DNA from: Gammaproteobacteria bacterium
GTDB lineage: Bacteria; Pseudomonadota; Gammaproteobacteria; JAADGQ01
Assembly (NCBI GenBank): GCA_021648145.1
Contig: JAKITI010000005.1
Span: forward strand, 1 to 64,000
Direction of reading: 5' to 3'
Length of the DNA: 64,000 bases
The notes under the pieces are model-generated. The model made no database searches. It had not been told where the DNA came from and saw only the letters and a list, made by a program, of their open reading frames with translations. Within the stretch, counting starts at the first letter, position 1; every line of letters starts with the position of its first letter. Below, in pieces: positions 35,407-43,740 of this stretch. Made by a program: the position numbers and the translations under genes.

Positions 35407-35545
35407 AAACCTCAACAATTTTTTCAAATTTCAATTGATTCAGCTGAAATTTCACGCTTTCTCGTAACGTGACATCTAGATAAAACCCATTTAATTGGAG
35501 TTTGCTATAACTGCACAACGCGAGCGAAAAAGTTCACCTCTCCAT

Positions 35546-36019
35546 ATGGTAATGAGTTCCAACACAGTAAAAGTTTACACTGCTAAAATGATAAATGCAG
35601 GTAAACAAATCATCAACACTTCCAAAGGGAATTCACTGATTCAGCCCATACGATTTGCCCTATCGGGTAGCTTGGCTACGGCTTCCCATTGGTTAGTCAT
35701 GGCTCTCATGGTCAATTCGGGCACTCTGCCTGCTATAGCAACCGCTGTCGGTGCATTCATCGGTGCAATTGTCAATTACATACTGCAACGCAATGTGACC
35801 TTTCAATCTAATGTCGCGCATCGCTCTGCACTTCTACGCTATGTCGCTATCTGTACGCTGACATGGTTTTTAAATCTCGCCTTTTTTCTCATTTTCTACC
35901 AAGTTTTCCAGCTCTCCCTCATTGTTGCTCAGGGCATAACGACCTTAGCAATCGCACTCATGAGCTATTTTTTATACAAGAGGATTGTCTTCAATGAGCA
36001 TCAGTCACAGTCTATTTAA
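35546..36019 (+). CDS. GtrA-like membrane protein
   Basis: GtrA-family protein with four membrane segments, thought to help move lipid-linked sugars across the inner membrane. PIRFALSGSLATASHWLVMA and AIVNYILQRNVTFQS are typical. The start is unsure: ATG at 35546 or 35552 lacks a ribosome-binding site, while GGAG at 35497-35500 would lead to an ATA at 35507 in the same frame. About 157 residues as given. The 3' end overlaps the following glycosyltransferase by 26 bases, indicating coupled translation. Confidence 0.8.
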   Translation: MVMSSNTVKVYTAKMINAGKQIINTSKGNSLIQPIRFALSGSLATASHWLVMALMVNSGTLPAIATAVGAFIGAIVNYILQRNVTFQSNVAHRSALLRYVAICTLTWFLNLAFFLIFYQVFQLSLIVAQGITTLAIALMSYFLYKRIVFNEHQSQSI

Positions 36020-37034
36020 TGAGAACAGTCGTCATCAGCCCACACTCAGCATCATTATTCCCGTTTTTAATGAACGTGAAGTTTTGCCACTGTGTTTGCA
36101 GCGGCTGAATACCGTGACAAAGCAACTCGGTATCGCCACTGAGCTGCTATTTATCGACGACGGTAGCCAAGACGGAAGTGCTGAGTATCTGGCGATGCAA
36201 GCCACCATGGAGTCATCCATTCGCGTTATCATGCTCAGTCGTAATTTTGGCAAAGAGGCTGCGCTCACCGCAGGGCTCGATTATGCTCGTGGTGAGGCGG
36301 TTGTTTTTCTGGATGCGGACTTGCAAGACCCTCCAGAGCTGATTCCAGAAATGGTCGCGCAATGGCGAAAAGGGGCCGACGTGGTACTGATGCAGCGACG
36401 TTCACGAGCAGGAGAAAGTTGCTTTAAACGCACTACAGCACATCTATTTTATCGTCTTTTGCAGCGTATGAGTCACTGTCAAATACCGACCGATACCGGT
36501 GATTTTCGCCTGATGAGCCGCCGCGCGGTTGATGCTTTAAAACAACTTCCAGAAAGAAATCGTTTTATGAAGGGGCTATTTGCCTGGGTTGGTATGCCAA
36601 CCGTAATATTAAAGTATGACCGTGACCCACGCGCAGCAGGAGCAAGCAAATGGGATTATCTCGGCTTGCTACGGCTGGCTCTCGAAGGTATCACTTCATT
36701 TTCAATTAGCCCGCTTCGTTGGTCAATGAGTGTGGGCATACTTGCTGCTTTGGTTGGTGGTATTTTTGGTTTATGGATCGCCTTTAAAGCATTTATTCTG
36801 GGTGATCCGGTTCATGGTTATCCCTCACTGATCTCAATCATCACTTTTTTGGGAGGTATTCAGCTAATCGCTTTGGGAATTGTGGGTGAGTATGTCGGCA
36901 AAACCTATATCGAAAGCAAACAACGACCCAACTACCTAATCCGCGATATCGAACATATTCCTGAAGTCAAAAATATAAAATTAGACAGCCAAACTAAGCA
37001 CACTGAGGAAGAGATTCATGCTCAAGCGTCTTGA
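35994..37034 (+). CDS. Family 2 glycosyltransferase (polyprenyl-phosphate sugar synthase type)
   Basis: A 346-residue DPM1/GtrB/ArnC-type enzyme that loads a sugar from a nucleotide donor onto undecaprenyl phosphate. The GT-A core has LSIIIPVFNEREVLP, LFIDDGSQDGS and VVFLDADLQDPPELI, and the acceptor-side RNRFMKGLFAWVG. Two membrane segments lie in the C-terminal third. The ATG at 35994 follows AAGAGG. It overlaps both neighbours and is the middle gene of a three-gene glycosylation set. The sugar is unknown. Confidence 0.9.
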   Translation: MSISHSLFNENSRHQPTLSIIIPVFNEREVLPLCLQRLNTVTKQLGIATELLFIDDGSQDGSAEYLAMQATMESSIRVIMLSRNFGKEAALTAGLDYARGEAVVFLDADLQDPPELIPEMVAQWRKGADVVLMQRRSRAGESCFKRTTAHLFYRLLQRMSHCQIPTDTGDFRLMSRRAVDALKQLPERNRFMKGLFAWVGMPTVILKYDRDPRAAGASKWDYLGLLRLALEGITSFSISPLRWSMSVGILAALVGGIFGLWIAFKAFILGDPVHGYPSLISIITFLGGIQLIALGIVGEYVGKTYIESKQRPNYLIRDIEHIPEVKNIKLDSQTKHTEEEIHAQAS

Positions 37035-38490
37035 TTTTCTATTCTGGTTATTAGCAATCATCGTTCTAAGCCGACTGTTTTCAATGATCTTGGTGCCGAT
37101 GATTGATACCACCGAAGCAAGATATGGTGAAATTGCCCGCATCATGGCAGAAACGGGCGACTGGATTACGCCGTGGTTCGACTATGGCGTGCCATTTTGG
37201 GGGAAACCTCCGTTGTCATTTTGGACAGAAGCGCTTTCATTTAAACTCTTTGGCGTGACAGAATTCGCTGCACGTCTGCCATCATGGCTGGCAAATCTGG
37301 GTATGCTGGGGCTGATCTACACCTTGACATACAATATCGCCGGACATCGCCAAGCACTGATCAGTACGCTAATTTTTTCTACCATGGCGCTCAGCTTTGT
37401 CATGTCTGGTGCCGTGTTAACAGACCCCTTTTTGGCACTGGGCACAACTCTTTCTCTTGTCAGTATCATTCTTGCATTAAGGAAGCCCAAATCACTTTGG
37501 TGCTGGTGGTTTTTTGTCGGCCTCTCTATTGGTCTATTAGCAAAAGGACCACTGGCACTTGTATTGGTCGGCGGCCCAATTTTTTTATGGGCAATATGGC
37601 AATGGCATGATCTACGTAAAATCCCCTGGGTGCGCGGAATACTTCTCACCGCCCTGCTCTCTCTTCCCTGGTATATTGCTGCGGAGCTGAAAAGCCCAGG
37701 TTTTATCAACTACTTTATTGTTGGCGAACATTTTTTGCGTTTTGTCGATTCAGGCTGGAGCGGTGATCTTTATGGCAGTGCTCATGATCAGCCTTTTGGA
37801 ACGATTTGGCTCTATTGGATATGGGCCTCTCTTCCCTGGGGGCCGATCGCTATTATTTTGCTTATTTGGCGTTGCATCGCCACAAGAAAATGCAATCCAC
37901 TTATTAAACAAAAGTTAAGCGATGAACAGCGCCTGCTCCTGCTTTTTGCACTATTTCCCAGTCTGTTTTTTACCTTTTCAGGCAATATTTTGTGGACTTA
38001 TCAGCTGCCCGCACTGGCACCGCTTGCCATATTGATCGCAATGCTGCTGGCAAAATCAAACACGACAACTATGCCAGCTAAATCTGGCCTTATAACTGCC
38101 GTCGCATTTGTACCATTCGTGGTCATGTTTATTGGTTTCTACGCACATTTTTATCCTGATAAACTTAAAACGGAAAAAACACTGATAGCGTATTACAATG
38201 AACACAAAATTAACGACACCCAGCCGCTTATCTATATTGAAAAAGCACCCTTCTCTGCTCGGTTTTATTCCGGTGGACGTGTTAAAACAATGGAGTTAGA
38301 CGAAGTAAAATTATTGATAAAAAATGGGGCTGAATCAGTATATTTTGTCGCCGTTGCTAACGGAAACAGGGATGAAATTATTTCATCCCTGCCCGGTCAA
38401 GTTAAAGTAGAATTAACCAATCGGCGCTTTACTTTATTACAAATCAATAGAGTAGCCCAAACTGAGATGGAGCGAAATATTGTCCTCTAA
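37018..38490 (+). CDS. ArnT/PMT-type membrane glycosyltransferase (GT83/GT39)
   Basis: A 490-residue polytopic enzyme that transfers a sugar from undecaprenyl phosphate to a periplasmic acceptor such as lipid A. The N-terminal segment carries DTTEARYGEIARIMAETGDW and the PFWGKPPLSFW loop, as in ArnT, where these acidic residues are catalytic. About ten to eleven membrane segments and a soluble C-terminal part follow. It overlaps the GT2 gene by 17 bases. With GtrA, GT2 and an upstream two-component system, the locus looks like regulated sugar decoration of lipid A or another envelope lipid; no arnA or arnB is nearby to prove aminoarabinose. Confidence 0.88.
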   Translation: MLKRLDFLFWLLAIIVLSRLFSMILVPMIDTTEARYGEIARIMAETGDWITPWFDYGVPFWGKPPLSFWTEALSFKLFGVTEFAARLPSWLANLGMLGLIYTLTYNIAGHRQALISTLIFSTMALSFVMSGAVLTDPFLALGTTLSLVSIILALRKPKSLWCWWFFVGLSIGLLAKGPLALVLVGGPIFLWAIWQWHDLRKIPWVRGILLTALLSLPWYIAAELKSPGFINYFIVGEHFLRFVDSGWSGDLYGSAHDQPFGTIWLYWIWASLPWGPIAIILLIWRCIATRKCNPLIKQKLSDEQRLLLLFALFPSLFFTFSGNILWTYQLPALAPLAILIAMLLAKSNTTTMPAKSGLITAVAFVPFVVMFIGFYAHFYPDKLKTEKTLIAYYNEHKINDTQPLIYIEKAPFSARFYSGGRVKTMELDEVKLLIKNGAESVYFVAVANGNRDEIISSLPGQVKVELTNRRFTLLQINRVAQTEMERNIVL

Positions 38491-38525
38491 TTTACAAACC
38501 GGTAAAAAACACTTGAAGTTAATAA

Positions 38526-38561
38526 AAAATAGAGGCTGAAATGGGTATTCAGCTCTATTTT
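38526..38561. terminator. Bidirectional terminator after the glycosylation genes
   Basis: AAAATAGAG (38526-38534) plus CTGAA (38536-38540) pair with TTCAG (38548-38552) plus CTCTATTTT (38553-38561); one G is bulged. It separates the ArnT-like gene from the convergent ybcJ-like gene and has A- and T-rich flanks. Confidence 0.8.
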
Positions 38562-38573
38562 CCATCAAAATAA

Positions 38574-38792
38574 TCAGTCCATAACCTCCACTAAACTCCC
38601 TTCAAATTCAACTATCTGATCTTGCTTTATCTTACAACGCTTGCGCAGCTCAACCTCGCCATTGACCTTAACCTGACCATTAACAATCAGGGTTTTTGCC
38701 TCACCCCCACTGTTACACCACCCCAAAACTTTGAGCAATTTATAAAGCTCGATAAAAGGCTTACCACTCAAGCTGAATTTCTCTTTATCCAT
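38574..38792 (-). CDS. ybcJ: S4-domain RNA-binding protein, YbcJ-like
   Basis: A 72-residue single S4 domain protein that probably binds structured RNA. The core LYKLLKVLGWCNSGGEAKTL followed by IVNGQVKVNGEVELRKRCKI is diagnostic of S4. Its start codon overlaps the stop of the AlkC-like gene by one base, indicating an operon with it. The cellular role of the family is poorly known. Confidence 0.88.
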   Translation of the reverse strand: MDKEKFSLSGKPFIELYKLLKVLGWCNSGGEAKTLIVNGQVKVNGEVELRKRCKIKQDQIVEFEGSLVEVMD

Positions 38793-39931
38793 TAACTGTC
38801 CTGCTTTATACGTAGTTCAAAATCAGTGATAGCTTGACTCACGCCATTCACCATAATTTCAATTCGATGCTCGCCAGGGTAATAAACGCGGGTTGTAACT
38901 TTTTTAATCGCATGTTTTTTTTGTACCGTGATAGTTTTTTCTGGATGAAGTGTAATGTTTTTCCATTTAAAAACCTTCGGTGTCATCTCTCCGTTGGCTT
39001 TTTTATGGTGAATAATGTAGTCAATAATCAATGGCTGTGCATTTTGACTCATGGATGTCAGTGATAACTCAAAGATCAACTTCTGACCAAAATCAACTGT
39101 GGGTGTCAGAACAACTAAGTGATTCAGTTTTACGTTTGGCTGACCATAACCTAATGCTTTCAAGGCTTTTTTATGCCCTTGTTTTATCAGAGTACGGCAA
39201 GCGTGACGTACAAGCTTTTCACGAGCTTTATTCGCATCAAGCAACCAACCCTCTGCAATTTCAGCCACTAAATCTGGATGATCTTTTGCAATATCATTGA
39301 GACTATTCGCAACAGAGCGGCGCACATATTCTTCAGAGTCATCTTTAAGTGCTTCGAGCAGTGGCAACAGCGGCGTTGGGTCTTTGACAAAAGCGGATAA
39401 CTGCATCGCCCACGGCAGTCGTGGCCGTGTACCTTCTGAGACCAAACGACGTACATGTCGGCTTTTATCATTTGTCCACTGGTTCAGTATTTCCAAAGTT
39501 TCATCTTGTTTTTCCTGCAATAAAAAACGAATGCCAAACTCGGAGGTAAAACGTTTGGTCAGCTCTTTAAGTAAATTCATCGCAAGCTCAAGATTATCAG
39601 CCCCATGCAGGCCCACATAATGTGTCATCGGCATAATCGCCCAACCGGCAATACCATCACTGGTAACAGTAATGCCTGATATATCCCCATCATCATCTGG
39701 CGTGAGACTGGCTAAAATGATTTCACCTGACTTTTCAAAATTACAGGGCAAATATTGAGCCATCGCTTCAGCAATTTGGTTGGAACGCTCTTTAAGCTCC
39801 AACGCGTCTAGGTGATGTGTTGCCGTCTCAACAAAGCCGACACGATCAAACTCAGGCCAGGCACTTAAAAAATGCTCAGCCATCCCTTTGATAATTTTTG
39901 TATTAAATGAGTTTTTAAAGGGTTCAGCCAT
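38792..39931 (-). CDS. alkC: AlkC-type DNA alkylation-repair glycosylase
   Basis: HEAT-like-repeat DNA glycosylase that excises cationic alkylpurines. The 379 residues begin MAEPFKNSFNTKIIKGMA. Helical repeats (about 1-260) include TNDKSRHVRRLVSEGTRPRL and DDSEEYVRRSVANSLNDIAK, which carry the Arg/Asp residues typical of AlkC and AlkD. A C-terminal beta-rich part (about 270-375) ends in YYPGEHRIEIMVNG and looks like the Ig-like domain found in AlkC but absent from AlkD. The ATG at 39931 is preferred to a TTG five codons earlier. Confidence 0.85.
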   Translation of the reverse strand: MAEPFKNSFNTKIIKGMAEHFLSAWPEFDRVGFVETATHHLDALELKERSNQIAEAMAQYLPCNFEKSGEIILASLTPDDDGDISGITVTSDGIAGWAIMPMTHYVGLHGADNLELAMNLLKELTKRFTSEFGIRFLLQEKQDETLEILNQWTNDKSRHVRRLVSEGTRPRLPWAMQLSAFVKDPTPLLPLLEALKDDSEEYVRRSVANSLNDIAKDHPDLVAEIAEGWLLDANKAREKLVRHACRTLIKQGHKKALKALGYGQPNVKLNHLVVLTPTVDFGQKLIFELSLTSMSQNAQPLIIDYIIHHKKANGEMTPKVFKWKNITLHPEKTITVQKKHAIKKVTTRVYYPGEHRIEIMVNGVSQAITDFELRIKQDS

Positions 39932-40020
39932 GTTTATATCCAACAATGCGATTGAGCAGGGGCGTTGTTGAGTATAGTATATGAAATCAATAAGTTCTTT
40001 TTGAGGACATAAGCTGAATT

Positions 40021-40110
40021 ATGCCACCCATATTAAAAAAAATTATTGGTTTTATTTTATTATCAGCCACTGTCGGGCTGATTGCTATTCAAGTTCCTTT
40101 TTATATTTAA
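40021..40110 (+). CDS. Possible small membrane protein (29 residues)
   Basis: MPPILKKIIGFILLSATVGL continues IAIQVPFYI: one basic cluster and one membrane helix. It stops four bases before the start of the XpaC-like gene, which lacks its own good ribosome-binding site. The small frame may thus be translated and couple to it. Its own ribosome-binding site is weak (GAGGA about 14 bases upstream). Confidence 0.35.
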   Translation: MPPILKKIIGFILLSATVGLIAIQVPFYI

Positions 40111-40114
40111 AGCC

Positions 40115-40948
40115 ATGCGCCCTATTCTAAACACATTAAATCCCAATAAAGTCACTGCGGGTCTTAAAGGGCTTTGGTTATACCTCATGCCAACACCTAT
40201 TTTTATTGCCGCCATCATTGCACTGGTCAAAGGGGACTTTCTAAATACACTGCTGGCCGCAGCTTCATTCAGCGGTTTTATGCTGTCAGCAATTATTGCC
40301 CGACGTGGTTTCAAACAAGAAAACCAATACAAGCAGAAACATCTCGCCCGCGCACCTCGCTTACCTTTTAAAACAGTGGCTGCATCACTGCTTTCCATCA
40401 CTACGGGTGCGACTGCTTTTTTGCTCGCTGATTATGGCCTGCTAAGCAGCATACTGATGGGCTCCACCACACTATTAGGCTTTTATTTTTATTACGGACT
40501 TGACCCACGCAGAAATAAAATCGGTGAGCGCTGGTTTGAAAGCAGTCAAACAGAACTTTTTGAAGCACTGGAAGCCGCAGAGATAAAAATCAGTGCGATT
40601 GAAGCCGCACAAAAAAGCATTGGCAACATCGAATTCGACCAACGCCTAAACCGTATTATCAACAAAGCTCGCAATGTGCTCACCATCATCGCTGATGATC
40701 CCGGTGACCTCTCTCGTTCCCGAAAGTTTTTAAAAGTATACCTGGATGGCACGCAACGAGTCACAGAAAGTTATGCCAAAACGCACAAAAAAGAGGCCAC
40801 CACCGAAGCTTTAGATACAAATTTTTTCAATGTTCTCGAGTCCATTGAAAAAACCTTTGATGAGCAACACAACAAGCTATTAAAAAATGATCAGTTTGAC
40901 CTTGATGTCAAAATTGAAGTATTAAAAACCCAACTAAAACAAATGTAA
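40115..40948 (+). CDS. XpaC-like membrane protein (5-bromo-4-chloroindolyl phosphate hydrolysis family)
   Basis: A 277-residue protein with paired membrane segments near residues 20-65 and 90-130, and a helical C-terminal half (GDLSRSRKFLKVYLDGTQRV) matching the XpaC/PF10112-type. Members usually stand beside TelA, as here. Start at ATG 40115; an upstream TTG start is less likely. The family name reflects an old hydrolysis phenotype; biochemical function is not established. Confidence 0.8.
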   Translation: MRPILNTLNPNKVTAGLKGLWLYLMPTPIFIAAIIALVKGDFLNTLLAAASFSGFMLSAIIARRGFKQENQYKQKHLARAPRLPFKTVAASLLSITTGATAFLLADYGLLSSILMGSTTLLGFYFYYGLDPRRNKIGERWFESSQTELFEALEAAEIKISAIEAAQKSIGNIEFDQRLNRIINKARNVLTIIADDPGDLSRSRKFLKVYLDGTQRVTESYAKTHKKEATTEALDTNFFNVLESIEKTFDEQHNKLLKNDQFDLDVKIEVLKTQLKQM

Positions 40949-40989
40949 CTGCTCAGGTTGCCCCTGAAATCTGTCAGTTCAAGGAAAAA

Positions 40990-42144
40990 ATGATGCAAAA
41001 AAATAATACGACTATAGCGGAACCTGCTCTGATCCCCGGCACTGAAACTGTTCTTTCAAAAGTGCCACCCAAAGAAATTGCAACTTATCAGCAAGCCACC
41101 CCCGAAGACCAACCCAAGCTTCAAACCTTAGTGACTGAAATCGACACCAGTGACCGCTCCACCATTATGTTTTTTGGCAGCAAAGCTCAAGAAGAGATGA
41201 GCACCATTTCAGAAAATATGCTTGAAGGTGTACGTAATAAAGACTTAGGAAAAGCCGGTGATTCATTAAACAACATGATTACTGCGATTAAAGGCTTTGA
41301 TATTGATCACCTCAACCCAAACAAGAAGCTAGGTTTTTTTGCCAAACTGTTTGGCAAAGCAAAACCCATTGTAAAATTTCTAAATCAATATGAAGATGTG
41401 GGGAAACAGATCAATCGCATCAGTGATCAACTGGAAGAACACAAAACCCAAATTCTCACCGATATTATTTCATTAGATAAACTTTACGATGCTAACCTCG
41501 ATTATTTTCACAATCTGGAACTCTACATTGCTGCAGGTGATGAAAAGCTGCGCCTGATTAATGATGAAGAAGTGCCCGCTCTGACCCAAAAAGCCGAGGC
41601 CAATCAAGATAACCTGCTCGCTGCACAAAGTTTGCGAGACCTGCACAGCGCCCGAGATGATCTGGAACGCCGCATTCACGACCTGCGCCTGACTCGCCAA
41701 GTTGCAATGCAAAGCCTGCCCAGCATCCGTATGGTTCAAGAAAACGACAAAATGCTGATCAACAAAATAAATTCAACTCTGACCAATACCGTTCCACTTT
41801 GGAAAAATCAGTTAGCACAAGCCGTCACTATTTTTCGTATGAGCGATGCCGCAAAAACAGTAAAAAGTGCCACCGACCTGACCAATGAACTGCTTGAAAG
41901 TAATGCCAACAACTTGCGTACCGCCAATATTGAAGTACGCAAACAAATGGAACGTGGTATATTTGATATCGAATCTGTGAAAAAAGCGAATCAAGCATTG
42001 ATTGGAACAATCAACGACAGTTTGCAAATTGCCGAAGAAGGCAAGGCCGCACGCGCCAAAGCCAGCATAGAGTTGGAATCAATGGAAGGTGAGCTGCGTC
42101 AAGTACTTATGTCAGCCAAGGCACGCACCGAACAAGCCACATAA
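40990..42144 (+). CDS. TelA-like toxic-anion-resistance family protein
   Basis: A 384-residue helical cytoplasmic protein of the TelA/KlaA family, linked to tellurite and other stress resistance. Segments such as LGFFAKLFGKAKPIVKFLNQ, DKLYDANLDYFHNLELYIAA and RQVAMQSLPSIRMVQENDKM are typical. AAGGA precedes a double ATG. It lies 41 bases after the XpaC-like gene, the common xpaC-telA pair. The link to tellurite is by family name; the native role, perhaps envelope stress, is uncertain. Confidence 0.9.
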   Translation: MMQKNNTTIAEPALIPGTETVLSKVPPKEIATYQQATPEDQPKLQTLVTEIDTSDRSTIMFFGSKAQEEMSTISENMLEGVRNKDLGKAGDSLNNMITAIKGFDIDHLNPNKKLGFFAKLFGKAKPIVKFLNQYEDVGKQINRISDQLEEHKTQILTDIISLDKLYDANLDYFHNLELYIAAGDEKLRLINDEEVPALTQKAEANQDNLLAAQSLRDLHSARDDLERRIHDLRLTRQVAMQSLPSIRMVQENDKMLINKINSTLTNTVPLWKNQLAQAVTIFRMSDAAKTVKSATDLTNELLESNANNLRTANIEVRKQMERGIFDIESVKKANQALIGTINDSLQIAEEGKAARAKASIELESMEGELRQVLMSAKARTEQAT

Positions 42145-42175
42145 CACTATAAATTAATTATCTTGACTATTTGGG

Positions 42176-42418
42176 GTGCTAAACCCCACTCAAACTCATC
42201 AATATCAAAGATATATTTCGGGTATTCTCTGTCCGGCTGTGGGCACACATGATGAAAAATTTTCGCCCTATTTACTTGATATGAAAAACCTTGACCAGCC
42301 ATTTATTACCACTTACCTCGTCATAGACCCTCTTAGCCCAATAGCACATGATATGCTTCTTTTGATTAGATATATTCAACATTTACATTCAACAACTGAG
42401 AATCAACATGTTCACTAA
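42176..42418 (+). CDS. Possible small protein ahead of the NRAMP-like gene
   Basis: Eighty codons from GTG, with a protein-like stretch RYISGILCPAVGTHDEKF and a helical C-terminal part. It overlaps the transporter start by 11 bases, as coupled genes do, but its start has no convincing ribosome-binding site and I recognise no family. It may be a chance frame in a 263-base intergenic space. Confidence 0.25.
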   Translation: MLNPTQTHQYQRYISGILCPAVGTHDEKFSPYLLDMKNLDQPFITTYLVIDPLSPIAHDMLLLIRYIQHLHSTTENQHVH

Positions 42419-43700
42419 ACTCTCAAAAACAATGTCCTGCTTAGGGCCGGGGCTTCTTTACGCGGGCGCAGCGGTCGGTGTATCGCATTTGGTCATGTCG
42501 ACCAAAGCTGGAGCAAGCTATGAATTTTTGTTCCTGCTATTAATTCCTTTGATTCATTTGATCAAGTATCCATTTTATAAATTTGGCCCTCAATACACTG
42601 CGCTGACAGGGCGCAACATATTGCATGGCTATCACGCATTGGGAAAATGGGCATTGGCGATTTATGTCATTATGACTATTTTATCCATGTGCCTGATTCA
42701 AGCCGCTGTCACCATCGTCACCAGCTCGATAGCCATTCACTTTTTTGGCCTGAATTTACCTGCTGAATATATGCCCCACATTCCAGCCATTATGGTGCTC
42801 ATTGCCGCTGCCATCATTTTATATGTTGGGCAATACAGCCTGCTGGACAAGATGATGAAAGCTATCATCATTATTTTAACTCTGACCACCGTCACAGCAT
42901 TAAGCATGGTTCTTTTAAGCACACAAGGCGATACTGACCCCAGCGCGACACCACTTTTCAAACTTTATGAACACGCCGACCTTATCTTTTTAGCGGCTTT
43001 CATTGGCTGGATGCCCGCACCGATGGATGTCAGTGTTTGGCATTCTGTTTGGTCTGAGGAGAGCAACCGTAAAAATGGAAGTCGCTTGCCCATGCGCCAA
43101 GCGATGCTGGATTTTAGAGTTGGGTTTTTTGGTACGGCTCTTCTGGCAATGGCCTTTTTATCGCTCGGTGCAATGGTGATGTTTGGCAGTGGTGAGCCAC
43201 CTTCACAAAGTGGCGCTGTATTTGCAGGTCAACTCATTGATATGTACACAAGCTCACTGGGAAGCTGGGCCTATCCGCTCATTGGTATAGCTGCGTTAGC
43301 GACCATGTTCAGCACAACATTAACGTGCCTGGATGCCTACCCCAGAACATTGGAAGAGAGCTATTTCATATGGAAAGGACAGGGGGAATATGAGTCGCGT
43401 CACGGCGCTACCAAAACTGTTTACCGCACTTTGCTGGCTGTTGCCGTTATAGGCACAATCACCATATTTCTAGTCATCAAAAACATATCCGGCGCGATGG
43501 GTTTGATTGTCACCGTCGCAACCGTTGTCTCCTTTATTTCAGCGCCCGTTATCGCCTACATCAACTATAAAGTGATGCATGGTGATACAATCAAAAAGGA
43601 AGATCGCCCCAATAAATTGATGACACTATGGAGCCAGTCAGGAATCGCCATTATGACACTTTTCAGTCTAAGCTATCTGATCTTGATTATCACCAAATAG
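42408..43700 (+). CDS. NRAMP-like LeuT-fold transporter with altered metal site
   Basis: A 430-residue membrane protein with about eleven helices that resembles Mn/Fe NRAMP transporters (GPGLLYAGAAVGVSHLVMST at the N-terminus). In true NRAMP proteins the first helix has DPGN and the sixth MPHN. Here the matching places read GVSH and WMPAPMD, so the metal-binding residues are not conserved. It is probably an NRAMP relative with another substrate, such as those found for Mg or Al or of unknown use. Convergent with a NikL/CbiL-like gene; no regulator nearby. Confidence 0.8.
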   Translation: MFTKLSKTMSCLGPGLLYAGAAVGVSHLVMSTKAGASYEFLFLLLIPLIHLIKYPFYKFGPQYTALTGRNILHGYHALGKWALAIYVIMTILSMCLIQAAVTIVTSSIAIHFFGLNLPAEYMPHIPAIMVLIAAAIILYVGQYSLLDKMMKAIIIILTLTTVTALSMVLLSTQGDTDPSATPLFKLYEHADLIFLAAFIGWMPAPMDVSVWHSVWSEESNRKNGSRLPMRQAMLDFRVGFFGTALLAMAFLSLGAMVMFGSGEPPSQSGAVFAGQLIDMYTSSLGSWAYPLIGIAALATMFSTTLTCLDAYPRTLEESYFIWKGQGEYESRHGATKTVYRTLLAVAVIGTITIFLVIKNISGAMGLIVTVATVVSFISAPVIAYINYKVMHGDTIKKEDRPNKLMTLWSQSGIAIMTLFSLSYLILIITK

Positions 43701-43701
43701 C

Positions 43702-43740
43702 AAGCCACCCACTGCTGGCTTTAGGAACGTGCGCGTTCCT
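43702..43740. terminator. Two adjacent hairpins between convergent genes
   Basis: AAGCCA (43702-43707) pairs with TGGCTT (43716-43721), and AGGAACG (43723-43729) pairs with CGTTCCT (43734-43740) around a TGCG loop. They fill the short space between the NRAMP-like gene and the convergent NikL-like gene and probably stop both transcripts. Confidence 0.6.
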
